A DNA stretch of 64,000 bases, from the NCBI RefSeq assembly GCF_910594985.1, contig NZ_CAJVCE010000001.1:496001-560000 (forward strand), written 5' to 3'. The notes below the pieces were generated by a model. The model was not told where the DNA came from. It was given only the letters and a program-made list of their open reading frames with translations, and did not search any database. The stretch comes from Paenibacillus allorhizosphaerae (GTDB lineage Bacteria; Bacillota; Bacilli; Paenibacillales; NBRC-103111). The translations under genes were made by a program, and so were the position numbers. This document shows, piece by piece, positions 8,848 through 17,148 of this stretch; the stretch's first letter is position 1; every line of letters starts with the position of its first letter.

Positions 8848-10293
8848 TTACTTCGCCCCGCCCGGAACGATGCCATACGCTTTCTGCGCGTGAAGCGCAT
8901 CGAAACGCTCGCGATTCGGATGACGGAGCCATTCTTCCCAAGTTAATCCGACGTCGGACAAAATCTTCTCGATCCGGTTGCGGAACGGCAGTCCCAGCTC
9001 CCGCAGCTGCCGGATCATCGGATCTTGGCGGCCTTGCAGCTTTGCGTCTACCCAGTCGCTCAGCTGCCGATCCAGAGCGTCGGCCGTTTCCGGAAGCATT
9101 TCCGCCAAGTTGACCGTCTCTTCCGGATCGGCGAGCAAATCGTACAGCTCCCTCGGCGGACGGGAGAACGGCCCCGCATCCAGCGTGCGGATGAACTTGT
9201 ACCGCTCGCTGCGAATGCCGCGGGCGGCCTGCCAGGCGCATTCGCTAAGATAGATTGCGGCATGCGTCCGGTCGGTCTCGCCGCGGATCGTGCTCCACAG
9301 GCTGTGCCCGTCCAGCCCCGCAGGCGCGGTGAGACGGGACGGATCGGTCCCCGACGACGCCGCCATCCGCGCAGCCTCCAGTACCGTCGGCATCAAATCC
9401 GCCTGCTGGACGAGTCCTTTCACCCGCCGTCCCTCCGGGACGGCTCCCGGCCATCTCATGATCACCGGAACGTGAACGGTCGTCTCGTACAAGCCGCAAT
9501 GGTCCCAGTAGATGCCATGCTCCGTCAAGCTTTCGCCATGATCCCCGAACAGGATAAGTAGAGTGTCCTCGCGAATCCCTTGTTCCTCCAAGTAATCGTC
9601 GAGCTCCCGGAGCAGATCGTCCAAATACCGGATTTCCGCGTCATACAGCGCGTTAATGTACTCGGCGTCGGTGACGGGGCCGAGCAAGTCGTAATGGTGG
9701 TGCTTAAAGAACGGGTAAGCCATGTGATTATATGCGCCTTCCATACTAAGGTTCGCCGGGTCATAAGCGTTGCGGCCGGCCTCGTAAAACAGGGGCACGT
9801 ATCGTTCCGGCGGCAAATAGGGCGTATGCGGGTCCCAATAGTGAAGGAACAAAAAAAAGTTCTCGTCCTTATGTTCCTTAATCCACGGCTTGGCCAAATC
9901 GTTAATGGTTCTTCCGTCGATCCAGCGTTTCCCTCCGACGCTGTTGATATAATAGCGGTAACCGCGCGCGAACCATTCTTTGAGCTGATACAAATTGTCT
10001 ACCGCGCCTGTCGTAAACCCGGCCGAACGAAGCAGCGTCGGCAGCCATTCGGTCGATTTCGGGAGCATGCCCAGCTCCGAACCGTGCGATACGACTCCGG
10101 TCGTGAGCCCCACCTTTCCGGTAAATATACCAGTATGGGCAACCTCCGTCGGAATGTCGGCGGCATATGCGTTCTCGAACAATACGCCCTGCGATGCAAT
10201 TTCATCGATATACGGGCTGGTCGGTTTGGCATAACCGTAGCAGCCCAGCCGCGAAGCCCGCATCGTATCGAGAGAGATCATAATGATTTTCAT
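8848..10293 (-). CDS. Sulfatase-family hydrolase lacking the formylglycine cysteine
   Basis: 481 aa with sulfatase-family fold: MKIIMISLDTMRASRLGCYG at the N-terminus, FLHYWDPHTPYLPP, and ILFGDHGESLTEHGIYWDH for the second metal site. Where the other sulfatase has Cys53-x-Pro-x-Arg57, this protein reads IPTEVAHTG, so Thr49 takes the nucleophile position and His53 replaces the Arg. It is therefore more likely a Thr-dependent sulfatase-fold phosphatase or phosphodiesterase than a true sulfatase. Its ATG overlaps the APS-kinase stop (ATGA) and GAGGAGG lies 8 bases upstream. Confidence 0.88.
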   Translation of the reverse strand: MKIIMISLDTMRASRLGCYGYAKPTSPYIDEIASQGVLFENAYAADIPTEVAHTGIFTGKVGLTTGVVSHGSELGMLPKSTEWLPTLLRSAGFTTGAVDNLYQLKEWFARGYRYYINSVGGKRWIDGRTINDLAKPWIKEHKDENFFLFLHYWDPHTPYLPPERYVPLFYEAGRNAYDPANLSMEGAYNHMAYPFFKHHHYDLLGPVTDAEYINALYDAEIRYLDDLLRELDDYLEEQGIREDTLLILFGDHGESLTEHGIYWDHCGLYETTVHVPVIMRWPGAVPEGRRVKGLVQQADLMPTVLEAARMAASSGTDPSRLTAPAGLDGHSLWSTIRGETDRTHAAIYLSECAWQAARGIRSERYKFIRTLDAGPFSRPPRELYDLLADPEETVNLAEMLPETADALDRQLSDWVDAKLQGRQDPMIRQLRELGLPFRNRIEKILSDVGLTWEEWLRHPNRERFDALHAQKAYGIVPGGAK

Positions 10294-10889
10294 GGCAGCC
10301 GCCTCCTCGCAAATGCCGCTTTCTCATTCTCAGGCACAGCGCTGCCGCTGGTTGCTGCCGTGCGCTGGATCAGCCATTCCATAATCGCAAGACTATTTTC
10401 TTCGACGGAATGAAGCGCCGTGTTTATAAGAATATCCGGCTGAAGCGGCTCCTCGTACGGATCGGAAATGCCTGTAAACGCCGTGATTTCCTGTCTTCGC
10501 GCCTTCGCGTACAGTCCTTTAACGTCTCTTCGCTCGCACTCTTCCAACGGGCACTGCACATAGATTTCGGCAAAACCGGGAATCCGGCTGCGAACATAAT
10601 CCCTCATTTCGCGATAAGGGGTAATGGCCGATACAAGCACAATGACCCCTTGCCTCGACAGCAGCCCGGCCACGTAGGCGATGCGCCGTATGTTTTCAAA
10701 CCGGTCGTCGCGGCTGAAGCCGAGACCTTTGCAGATCGTTTCGCGAAGTTCGTCGCCGTCGAGTAGTTCTACACGGCGTCCGGCGTCTTTCAGCAGCTGA
10801 AAAAGCTGCCTCGCCGTCGTCGTCTTACCCGAACCGGACAGTCCGGTAAACCAAAGTACAATTCCATCGGTATGGTCATTCGCGTTCAT
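10290..10889 (-). CDS. cysC: Adenylyl-sulfate kinase (APS kinase)
   Basis: 199 aa. P-loop GLSGSGKTT near residue 16, LDGDELRE, FSRDDRFENIRR, KGLYAKAR and FTGISDPYEEP are the conserved APS-kinase blocks, in order. Catalyses ATP + APS to PAPS + ADP in the cytoplasm. The start at 10889 is favoured because AGAGGAG lies 8 bases upstream; a longer frame would begin inside the upstream gene. No ATP sulfurylase, PAPS reductase or sulfotransferase lies in the window; the coupling to a sulfatase-fold gene (4-base overlap) is unusual for an assimilation gene. Confidence 0.93.
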   Translation of the reverse strand: MNANDHTDGIVLWFTGLSGSGKTTTARQLFQLLKDAGRRVELLDGDELRETICKGLGFSRDDRFENIRRIAYVAGLLSRQGVIVLVSAITPYREMRDYVRSRIPGFAEIYVQCPLEECERRDVKGLYAKARRQEITAFTGISDPYEEPLQPDILINTALHSVEENSLAIMEWLIQRTAATSGSAVPENEKAAFARRRLP

Positions 10890-10929
10890 AGCCGCCGCTC
10901 CTCTCGAATGCTTTACCGCGCAAGCGATT

Positions 10930-11928
10930 TCATTTGGGCACATCAATGACGGCACCGTTTCTCATCTGCGATGCGATCGCCGCTTCGATGACTTCCTGAG
11001 CCGCCAAAGCATCTTCGCCGGAAGCTTCGATCTGTTCGGGAGGCACCCCTTCTTTTATCTGACTGATAAACCGCTCGATCCGGTTTTTGAACGTATCGTC
11101 AAATCCTTGCATGCCGCGGAATATCGGATTGCGCATCACGAGCAGCTCGTCGCTCTTGTGGGGATAAAACGTAAAGCTCTCGTACACGTTATCGATCACA
11201 AAGCGTCCTTGATTGCCTGCAACTTCGCAATATTCAATCGGATGCTTCATCGACATATCGTAGCTGCCGGTCAAATGCCCGACCGCACCGTTCTCGAATT
11301 CCATATTCACCGAAGCGGTCGACCAGGTGCTGCGTCCTTCCGCTTTGGTCATGAACGCCTGCACCCGGCGCACGTTGCCCATAAAGTAGCGCATCACATC
11401 AATCGAATGCGGATGCAGGGCGCGCATATGGAACCATTCGCTCGCTTCGGATTTATTATCGATCGTCAGCCGCATATTGATAAACAACGGCGACCCCAAC
11501 GATCCTCGTGTCAGCAGCTCTTTCCCTTTCGCGGCTGCCGGCGTGAAGCGATGGTTCAAGTTGCAGGCCAGCCGCACGCCCTGCTCCCGCGCAAATCGCA
11601 CCATCTCTCTCGCTTCCTCCACGCGGTTGGAAATCGGCTTCTCCACGAGCACGTCTTTGCCCGCCGCCATCGCGATCATGGCCGGCTCGAAATGATGGCT
11701 CCCTTTCTCCACCCCGGCCGTTGCTACGCACACGACGTCAATATCCTCATGTTCCAGCATCGCACGTATATCCGTGTAAGCATTCACCTGATATTCGCGC
11801 GCGGCGGCGTTCGCTCGTTCCTCCATCAAATCGCATACCGCAGCAAGCTGCGTATCCGGATTTTGCGAATAATATTTGCAGTGAACCTTTCCGATGTTGT
11901 TCACGCCGACGACGGCTACTTTGATCAT
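10930..11928 (-). CDS. Gfo/Idh/MocA-family NAD(P)-dependent oxidoreductase
   Basis: 332 aa. N-terminal Rossmann fold with VAVVGVNNIGKVH, then VLVEKPISN, the hallmark EKP motif, and a C-terminal substrate domain. The third in-frame ATG region was weighed: AAAGG abuts the codon at 11937, so the ATG at 11928 with 9-base spacing is preferred. It probably oxidises or epimerises a sugar or inositol. It is first in a minus-strand run leading into APS kinase and both sulfatases, so it likely acts on the same substrate. Confidence 0.9.
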   Translation of the reverse strand: MIKVAVVGVNNIGKVHCKYYSQNPDTQLAAVCDLMEERANAAAREYQVNAYTDIRAMLEHEDIDVVCVATAGVEKGSHHFEPAMIAMAAGKDVLVEKPISNRVEEAREMVRFAREQGVRLACNLNHRFTPAAAKGKELLTRGSLGSPLFINMRLTIDNKSEASEWFHMRALHPHSIDVMRYFMGNVRRVQAFMTKAEGRSTWSTASVNMEFENGAVGHLTGSYDMSMKHPIEYCEVAGNQGRFVIDNVYESFTFYPHKSDELLVMRNPIFRGMQGFDDTFKNRIERFISQIKEGVPPEQIEASGEDALAAQEVIEAAIASQMRNGAVIDVPK

Positions 11929-12146
11929 GTCATCCATCCTTTCTTCTTGTTACATCATAGTACCGGCAATCATACAGTAGCACCGGCTCGCATAACCCGA
12001 GTCGCCCATAGCTTCATTGTACGATTGTTTGGAGGCTTAGGGCATTGCTGATTTAGACAACTGCATTGTCGATCCGGTCATGATGCTTTTCACCCCCGCT
12101 GCTCCCGGTAAACTTCCAATCGTTTTCGCTTTGCCCTGCACATGCG

Positions 12147-12178
12147 AAAAACCATCGCTGTATAAGCAATGGTTTTTT
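12147..12178 (-). terminator. Rho-independent terminator
   Basis: Arms AAAAACCATCGCT and AGCAATGGTTTTT pair across a 5-base loop with T-runs on both strands. It serves the DUF2306-type gene ending at 12190 and can act in either direction. The roughly 220 bases between it and the oxidoreductase start hold no recognisable gene. Confidence 0.8.
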
Positions 12179-12189
12179 ATAAATGCCCG

Positions 12190-12831
12190 CTACCCGGTAC
12201 GACGCGCGAAGATCCATTCGCATATCAACAAGTTGAGGACAAGGCCTACCCAAATATTCACTTCCAGCACCGGCCCGATCGCAGCCTGCACTCCCCCTGC
12301 CGGCGTTCCATGCGACGCAATATAGGCCAGCAGGCACAACGGCGTAACGACGCGCGCCGTCGCCGCGACAAGCGTTACCGCGTAACTTCGCAGCATCCAA
12401 AGCCGATGTTCCTCCAGCCGTCCTTGTCGAATCCTGCGATACCCTTTCCAGCTCGTAATGAACCATAACAGCGCCAAGGTGATAAAGGCAAGCTGGCGAA
12501 TGAAACTTTCGGTATACATCCCTACGACGAGTGCTGTTATTCCGCCGACCGCAATGCAGCCCAGATAGATGCGACCGATTAATCGGTGCAGGTGCACGTA
12601 TTTGGCGCGGATACCGGGAACAAACTGGATCCAACCCGTAGCCAAAGCCAGAAACGACGTAAAAATATGCACAAGCAGCAGCGGATAGTGGATGGACAAA
12701 GCAGGGCTGAGCTTCACGCGGCTGTACGCAGGGTCGAACAGCAGGTACGGGGCGATTGCGAATATAGCGGCCGCTGCAAGCAGCAGGAAGACGACGCTCC
12801 GCGCAAGCCGATTATTTCCGTTCATTCTCAT
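12190..12831 (-). CDS. DUF2306-type membrane protein
   Basis: 213 aa with about six membrane segments. The blocks HLHRLIGRIYLG and RLEEHRLWMLRSYAVTL match the DUF2306 family (predicted heme-binding-like four-helix membrane proteins of unknown role). The ATG at 12831 (MRMNGNNRLARS) is chosen because AAGGA lies about 9 bases upstream and a signal-anchor follows at once; a longer reading frame upstream lacks a ribosome binding site. Single gene with its own terminator; function unknown. Confidence 0.8.
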   Translation of the reverse strand: MRMNGNNRLARSVVFLLLAAAAIFAIAPYLLFDPAYSRVKLSPALSIHYPLLLVHIFTSFLALATGWIQFVPGIRAKYVHLHRLIGRIYLGCIAVGGITALVVGMYTESFIRQLAFITLALLWFITSWKGYRRIRQGRLEEHRLWMLRSYAVTLVAATARVVTPLCLLAYIASHGTPAGGVQAAIGPVLEVNIWVGLVLNLLICEWIFARRTG

Positions 12832-13022
12832 CGATTCGCATCCTTTCGGAAAAAGGGGACTTCGTCCAGCTCCCCGGCTCTCTCCATCATAGACGCCAAT
12901 TATAAACAATGCTGAAATCATTTCTAAAAAAAGTGTAAAAATCGGCAGATGCAGGAACCCACCCACACGCAATCCTTTTCAAAACATATAATGGACAACT
13001 ACAGTGTAAAGGAGGTAACCAC

Positions 13023-13253
13023 ATGTCAGCCGTTTCCATGTACAAACAATGCAAAAGAAACGTTGGCCGAAACGTCAGAATTAAAGCTAAAAACGGAAAT
13101 ACGTATACCGGTAAAATCGTAAAAGTAACCGGCAAAAAGGTATATCTGAAAGTGACATCCGTGCGTAGCGGAAACAAAGTTCACACTTCATTTTTCCCTT
13201 TTTTGCTGCCGCTCGTGCTGTTCGACCTGTTGGCGGTCACTTTGCTGATTTGA
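13023..13253 (+). CDS. Small basic protein with C-terminal membrane segment, function unknown
   Basis: 76 aa. Residues 1-48 are very basic and beta-rich in character (RNVGRNVRIKAKNGNTYTG, then KIVKVTGKKVYLKV), resembling an SH3/LSm-like barrel strand pattern; residues 55-76 are a hydrophobic segment (FFPFLLPLVLFDLLAVTLLI). It has a near-consensus ribosome binding site (AAAGGAGGT, 6 bases before ATG) and its own terminator, so it is a real and probably well-expressed gene. Similar short proteins occur in spore formers; a role at the spore or membrane surface is only a guess. Confidence 0.8.
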   Translation: MSAVSMYKQCKRNVGRNVRIKAKNGNTYTGKIVKVTGKKVYLKVTSVRSGNKVHTSFFPFLLPLVLFDLLAVTLLI

Positions 13254-13277
13254 TCCGCAGTTTTAAGAAAATGATGC

Positions 13278-13308
13278 AAGTGTCAACCTTGTGTTGGCAC
13301 TTTTTTTT
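13278..13308 (+). terminator. Rho-independent terminator
   Basis: AAGTGTCAAC pairs with GTTGGCACTT (one G-T pair) across a 5-base loop, followed by eight T. Terminates the small membrane protein gene. The next 250 bases hold only the promoter region of the secreted protein at 13557. Confidence 0.9.
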
Positions 13309-13556
13309 GATGATGCAGCTTATCGCCAGGACGAAGCGTATGCGGGATTTCCCAGTGTGCCTCTGTGCGCGCCAGCTACGGATTTGCACGGCGGGTGGTC
13401 AGCTTGAATGGACAAGCCTCATAACGGCTCTGTTTTCTCATTGCGGTAATTTTACACTTGGTATTGGCCAATTTTATTAATGTCATGAATAATTTACAAT
13501 TTTATGTCATACGTTTTTTAGTACTTCAATACCCTTCCATTAAAGGAGTGATTTTC

Positions 13557-13850
13557 ATGAAGGCGCTAAAAACGAAATTAAGTGTGCTTGTGGTATGTTC
13601 CAGCTTGATTTTACCGAATGCGGTAAGTGCTGCAACGGCGACTACGACGGCGACGGATAAGGCCAAGGAGATTCCGACCTACACGAACTCGATCGCTCAA
13701 ACGAAAGTAAACGGCATTTCCGTCCCCGGGATATATATAGTGACCAAAGATTCGAGAGTAGCCCTCATTCCCGATGGAATCGGGATTGTCGTGGTCCATA
13801 AAGACATTAAGCTGCCGGCAGGCTCCCGCTACATCACGGCAACGGAGTAA
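13557..13850 (+). CDS. Small secreted protein, function unknown
   Basis: 97 aa. Signal peptide MKALKTKLSVLVVCSSLILP with a probable cleavage after NAVSAA (about residue 26), leaving a 70-residue soluble domain without cysteines. AAAGGAGTG precedes the ATG at 13557; in-frame upstream codons lack a ribosome binding site. No family recognised. Monocistronic, with a terminator downstream. Confidence 0.75.
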   Translation: MKALKTKLSVLVVCSSLILPNAVSAATATTTATDKAKEIPTYTNSIAQTKVNGISVPGIYIVTKDSRVALIPDGIGIVVVHKDIKLPAGSRYITATE

Positions 13851-13942
13851 GCGGAAAAAAGCCGCATAGCTCGCTCCTCTCACTTATTTTTCGTACCGGG
13901 CAATTCAAGCGCTGGCACGAGGATATCAATCGATAACAAGCC

Positions 13943-13974
13943 AAAAACCGGGCAGCAAGCTTCCCGGTTTTTTT
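13943..13974 (+). terminator. Rho-independent terminator
   Basis: AAAAACCGGG and CCCGGTTTTT flank a 10-base loop, followed by further T. Terminates the secreted protein gene. The following 200 bases up to the ferredoxin gene contain a TGGTATACCA palindrome and a TATAAT box. Confidence 0.9.
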
Positions 13975-14108
13975 ACGTACGTATATTTTATTGAAGCATT
14001 TTCTTCCGTTGTATCTCCTTCCTATGTTGGAAGGTTGGCTGCACTCTAAATGAAGATCCGGTCATGCACATTTATCGTCCGTTCCGCCGGCATGACTACA
14101 ATTGCATT

Positions 14109-14118
14109 TGGTATACCA
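14109..14118. promoter_or_regulatory. GntR-regulon palindrome (site a), upstream of ferredoxin gene
   Basis: TGGTATACCA, a perfect 10-bp palindrome, lies 54 bases upstream of the ferredoxin start, with TATAAT at 14137-14142 between them. It is the spacer-less form of the 19-bp palindrome found at 20767 and 23056. Confidence 0.6.
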
Positions 14119-14171
14119 TAAACCAATATAGTATGTTATAATAGGCATATACCGTATGGGAGGGATGCCTT

Positions 14172-14507
14172 GTGCCATCAGTGACTCTGCAAACGTCAGG
14201 CAAAACCATCGAAGTTGCAAACGATACCAATCTTCTGAGAATGTCCATCCGATATGAAGGTTCTGTTCCTTACAAATGCGGCGGCGGCTTATGCGGCACT
14301 TGCCGGGTTCGTATTGTCGAAGGAAATGAAAGCGTTAGCAAAGTAATGAAGAAAGAAATCGACCGATTGGGCCAAGACAAGATCGATCAAGGCTACCGGC
14401 TGGCCTGTCAAACTTTTGTTACCGGCGACGTCACGATAGCATGGGGCGAAGAAGATCTCGAGCGTTTGAACAAAATCGCTCAACGCCGTATTAATGCGGC
14501 TCAATAA
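14172..14507 (+). CDS. [2Fe-2S] plant-type ferredoxin 1
   Basis: 111 aa. Cluster ligands Cys36-x4-Cys41-x2-Cys44 and Cys79 (RLACQT) match the plant/xylene-monooxygenase-type ferredoxin fold. Start is GTG. The C-terminal tail (residues 95-111) is charged and longer than in the second ferredoxin of the region. It carries single electrons to a reductase or oxygenase; the nearest candidate acceptor is the putative diiron enzyme at 19925. It is the only plus-strand member of the regulon and has its own operator and terminator. Confidence 0.93.
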   Translation: MPSVTLQTSGKTIEVANDTNLLRMSIRYEGSVPYKCGGGLCGTCRVRIVEGNESVSKVMKKEIDRLGQDKIDQGYRLACQTFVTGDVTIAWGEEDLERLNKIAQRRINAAQ

Positions 14508-14535
14508 CGAATGTATAAATACGCATGGTAAGTAC

Positions 14536-14569
14536 AGCGGTTTCGGATCATCATCCGGACTGCTTTTTT
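14536..14569 (+). terminator. Rho-independent terminator of ferredoxin 1
   Basis: AGCGGTTTCGGAT pairs imperfectly with ATCCGGACTGCT, followed by six T. Confidence 0.75.
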
Positions 14570-14586
14570 ATGTTCTGGTGACGGAG

Positions 14587-14622
14587 AAAAAAAGAAAAAC
14601 GCAGCATTTTGCGAACGCCGCG
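14587..14622 (-). terminator. Probable terminator of the GntR operon
   Basis: On the minus strand CGCGG pairs with CTGCG across a GC-containing loop and is followed by TTTTTCTTTTTTT. It lies just after the last gene (14638-14934). Confidence 0.55.
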
Positions 14623-14637
14623 CCTTTCTCTTACAGA

Positions 14638-14934
14638 TTATACTTTAACAACTTTGCTTTCGTCGTCGATATCCAGTTCGTATATTTCCTTCTCGATTTC
14701 GGCCGTCGATTCAAATTTCGGGAACACTTTGAGCGGTATGCTGTTGTCCGGAAAAACTTCGGCGATTCCCTGGATGACGATTCTCGTATCGTGATTTTTA
14801 ATTTTGCAGATGGAAAACGTCGTTTTTTTCTTGCCGAAGAAATAGTAATCGTAGTCGGCGATTTTCTCCAAATCCGGATTGTCGGTTACCGTCCGGTAGC
14901 GTTCCGTCGTGGATACCAAAATGTATTCGCTCAT
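14638..14934 (-). CDS. Hypothetical small acidic protein of the GntR cluster
   Basis: 98 aa, soluble, starting MSEYILVSTTERYRTVTDNP; rich in Tyr, Lys and acidic residues, no cysteines. The ATG at 14934 has GGAGG 8 bases upstream; the longer frame has none. It follows RidA by 28 bases and is the last gene of the GntR-ferredoxin-RidA run. I do not recognise a family. Confidence 0.75.
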   Translation of the reverse strand: MSEYILVSTTERYRTVTDNPDLEKIADYDYYFFGKKKTTFSICKIKNHDTRIVIQGIAEVFPDNSIPLKVFPKFESTAEIEKEIYELDIDDESKVVKV

Positions 14935-14962
14935 GTTCAAAACCTCCGCATGGTTAGAATGA

Positions 14963-15451
14963 TTAGACGAATGATCCGAATGATTCGTAACGAACGATAA
15001 GTTCCACTTCGACCGCCGCGCCGCCCGGTAATGATGCGACGCCGATCGCCGAGCGAGCATGAACGCCTTTTTCGCCGAATACGTCGACGAGCAAATCCGA
15101 TGCGCCGTTAAGCACGGCAGGAAGATCGGTAAACTCCGGAGTCGCGTTAATAAAGCCTTCCATTTTGATAATGCTGACTACGCGGTCCAAGTCCCCCAAG
15201 GCCGCCCGCAGCGTCCCCAGTTGATTGATAATGCACTGCCTGGCCGCTTGATAGCCTTGTTCCGGCGTCAATTCCTGTCCTATTTTTCCTTTGTATTGCA
15301 GGACGCCGCCGACCTTCGGGGTCACGCCGCTTAAATAAAGGATCGGATCCACCATCGTAAAAGGCACGTAGTTGCCGCTCGGTTTAGGCAAAGACTCCAG
15401 CTTGATGTTCAGTTCCTTCAGTTTCGCTTCAGCTTGTCCGGATTGTTGCAC
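14963..15451 (-). CDS. RidA/YjgF-family deaminase or detoxifier
   Basis: 162 aa. Blocks LYLSGVTPKVGG, GYQAARQCIINQLGTLRAALGDLDRV, and HARSAIGVASLPGGAAVEVELI mark the RidA (YjgF/YER057c/UK114) family, including the Arg that binds carboxylates. The start is GTG at 15451 with GGAGGGG 7 bases upstream. RidA proteins hydrolyse enamine/imine intermediates; in catabolic clusters they often handle aminoacrylate-type products. Its presence hints that the pathway passes through an unstable imine or enamine. Confidence 0.88.
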   Translation of the reverse strand: MQQSGQAEAKLKELNIKLESLPKPSGNYVPFTMVDPILYLSGVTPKVGGVLQYKGKIGQELTPEQGYQAARQCIINQLGTLRAALGDLDRVVSIIKMEGFINATPEFTDLPAVLNGASDLLVDVFGEKGVHARSAIGVASLPGGAAVEVELIVRYESFGSFV

Positions 15452-15524
15452 CAGGCGTCCCCTCCTGCATTGTGACTGACAGCAACTAGATCGTTGACAG
15501 TTCTCAATCATCTGCGACTCACCG

Positions 15525-15809
15525 CTATTCCTGACGTATTTCAAGATCATCCGTAATATATAATTGGCATGCAAGACGGAACCCTTCGCTGAGTTTATCG
15601 CCAAGCATTTTGTTTTCTTTCCAATTCGGCTCGGGGAGCTTCTCTCCTCCGGAAACCACTTTGACCATGCATTTGGTGCACTTGCCCATACCGCAGCCAT
15701 ATTTCAGATGGGGGAATTTTTTTATTCCGGCTAACACTACCAAGTTGCTGTTTGCGCTTACTTCTTGTTGAAACACTTGGCCGTTTTGATGCAATATGAT
15801 ATTCGGCAT
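15525..15809 (-). CDS. [2Fe-2S] plant-type ferredoxin 2
   Basis: 94 aa. Ligands Cys39-x4-Cys44-x2-Cys47 and Cys81 (RLACQ). Start at 15809 has GGAGG 8 bases upstream. It shares the C-x4-C-x2-C spacing and RLACQ motif with ferredoxin 1 but little else, so they are distant paralogues rather than a recent duplication. It follows the GntR gene by 44 bases and is probably cotranscribed with it. Confidence 0.92.
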   Translation of the reverse strand: MPNIILHQNGQVFQQEVSANSNLVVLAGIKKFPHLKYGCGMGKCTKCMVKVVSGGEKLPEPNWKENKMLGDKLSEGFRLACQLYITDDLEIRQE

Positions 15810-15853
15810 ACAAAAAACCTCCATCTAGCGCATGAATCATGACTTTGCTTTCG

Positions 15854-16531
15854 TTATTCTCTTTCGAGCGCTTCCATATAAGCTTTCTTAGAATTTTCAA
15901 TATGAATTTTGATCAAATTTTCGGCCAGCTCCGATTCGCCGTTACGCAGCGCCTTCGCCAAATCCCGGTGCTCCTCCATTGCCTTACGCTGCCGTCCCGG
16001 CAGCTCGTAGCCGACCTGAACGAAAGCACGGATGTAATCGGACAAGCCGTCGAGCATCTGCGTTAATCGCGGACTTTGCGCCGCGCGGCAAATGACATCG
16101 TTAATCGCAAAGTGAAACTTGTCGCCCGGCTCCACAGTGCCAGGCTTGGCTAGAGCCGCATCAATCTCGTGAATAATAGCGGTCCATTGTTCCGCATGCG
16201 TCGGCTTCGACTTTTGAACAGCCAGCTTCACCGCCAAGCTTTCCAAAGCGGACAAAATCGTGAAGATTTCGATAATTTCTTCCGGCGTCAGCTTGGAGAC
16301 GACGACGCCTTTGCGTGGAAGCGTCTTCACGAATCCTTGGGATTCGAGGCGAAACAACGCTTCGCGGATCGGCGTACGGCTCACGTTCAGTTGATCCGCA
16401 AGTTCCCGCTCGATAATGCGGTCGCCCGATTTGTACACGCCCTGCACAATGGCTTGTTTAATATATTGATACACTTTATCGCGAATTGGACTCAGTTCTT
16501 CATCTTTCCATACGACTGGCAGATCCGGCAT
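15854..16531 (-). CDS. GntR-family regulator, FadR/FCD subfamily
   Basis: 225 aa. N-terminal winged helix (VYKSGDRIIERELADQLNVS, then RTPIREALFRLESQGFV) and C-terminal all-helical FCD ligand domain. FCD regulators usually bind organic acids with a metal and repress catabolic genes. A TTGGTATACCC palindrome sits between its ribosome binding site (GGGGG) and start codon, consistent with autorepression. The same palindrome marks most of the neighbouring promoters, so this is the likely master regulator of 14.1-25.6 kb. Confidence 0.93.
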   Translation of the reverse strand: MPDLPVVWKDEELSPIRDKVYQYIKQAIVQGVYKSGDRIIERELADQLNVSRTPIREALFRLESQGFVKTLPRKGVVVSKLTPEEIIEIFTILSALESLAVKLAVQKSKPTHAEQWTAIIHEIDAALAKPGTVEPGDKFHFAINDVICRAAQSPRLTQMLDGLSDYIRAFVQVGYELPGRQRKAMEEHRDLAKALRNGESELAENLIKIHIENSKKAYMEALERE

Positions 16532-16542
16532 TTGGTATACCC
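16532..16542. promoter_or_regulatory. GntR-regulon palindrome (site b), at gntR start
   Basis: TTGGTATACCC directly abuts the gntR start codon (16531) and overlaps the ribosome binding site region. One mismatch in the right half relative to TTGGTATACCAA. Confidence 0.6.
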
Positions 16543-16617
16543 CCGATATGAGTTTTTCTTAAGTGTAATGGATATCATGTCATCATTCAACATCAAATCG
16601 GAGGCAAACTTGTCGGA

Positions 16618-17148
16618 TCAAGAGAGCACTAACGCTCCGTATACCAGTGCGAGTCCCACAACGACGGCGGGGTGAATCTTCCATTTCTCCAGAGCGACGA
16701 AGCTGACCGCCGACAGGATGGCCGTCTGCCAAATGCCGGACGACTGATACGCGCTTGTGAAAAACTGCAGCGCGAGCGTCGCGAGCAGGACGGCCACGAT
16801 CGGCCGGACAATTTGCGTCATCGCCGCCACCTGCGGAGAAGCTTTGAAAAAATCGAGAAATTTGAACAATATAACCATGGCGATGGCCGTCGGCGCGATG
16901 GTGGCGATCAAAGCGACAGCGGCGCCTGGAATGCCGGCGACTTGATAGCCGATATATCCGGCCAGCTTCGTAGCGATCGGACTCGGCAGCGCATTCCCAA
17001 GCGCCAGCACATCGCCGAACTGCTCCATCGTCATCCACCCGAAATGATCGACCACTTCCGCTTGCAAGAGCGGAATGATCGGCGGGCCGCCTCCATAGCC
17101 CAAAATATTGGGAACGAAAAATGCCCAAAAAATTTCAAGTAGCGTCAT
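16618..17148 (-). CDS. CHR-family (chromate-type) transporter half-protein 2
   Basis: 176 aa, about five membrane segments. Motifs NILGYGGGPPIIPL and LALGNALPSPIATKLAGYIGY are the CHR signatures. This is the half-size form that works as a pair with the adjacent gene, overlapping it by 4 bases. CHR proteins export chromate, but the location inside a catabolic operon, ahead of the regulator and ferredoxin genes, suggests another oxyanion or organic anion here (inference). Confidence 0.9.
   Translation of the reverse strand: MTLLEIFWAFFVPNILGYGGGPPIIPLLQAEVVDHFGWMTMEQFGDVLALGNALPSPIATKLAGYIGYQVAGIPGAAVALIATIAPTAIAMVILFKFLDFFKASPQVAAMTQIVRPIVAVLLATLALQFFTSAYQSSGIWQTAILSAVSFVALEKWKIHPAVVVGLALVYGALVLS

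Noticed and set aside
12905..13022. Minus-strand frame overlapping the promoter of the small membrane protein
   Set aside because: Phe/Leu-rich translation of AT-rich promoter sequence with no ribosome binding site.
14152..14166. Second GntR site just before ferredoxin 1
   Set aside because: CATATACCGTATG is a different palindrome and lacks the TGGTATAC core; probably coincidental.
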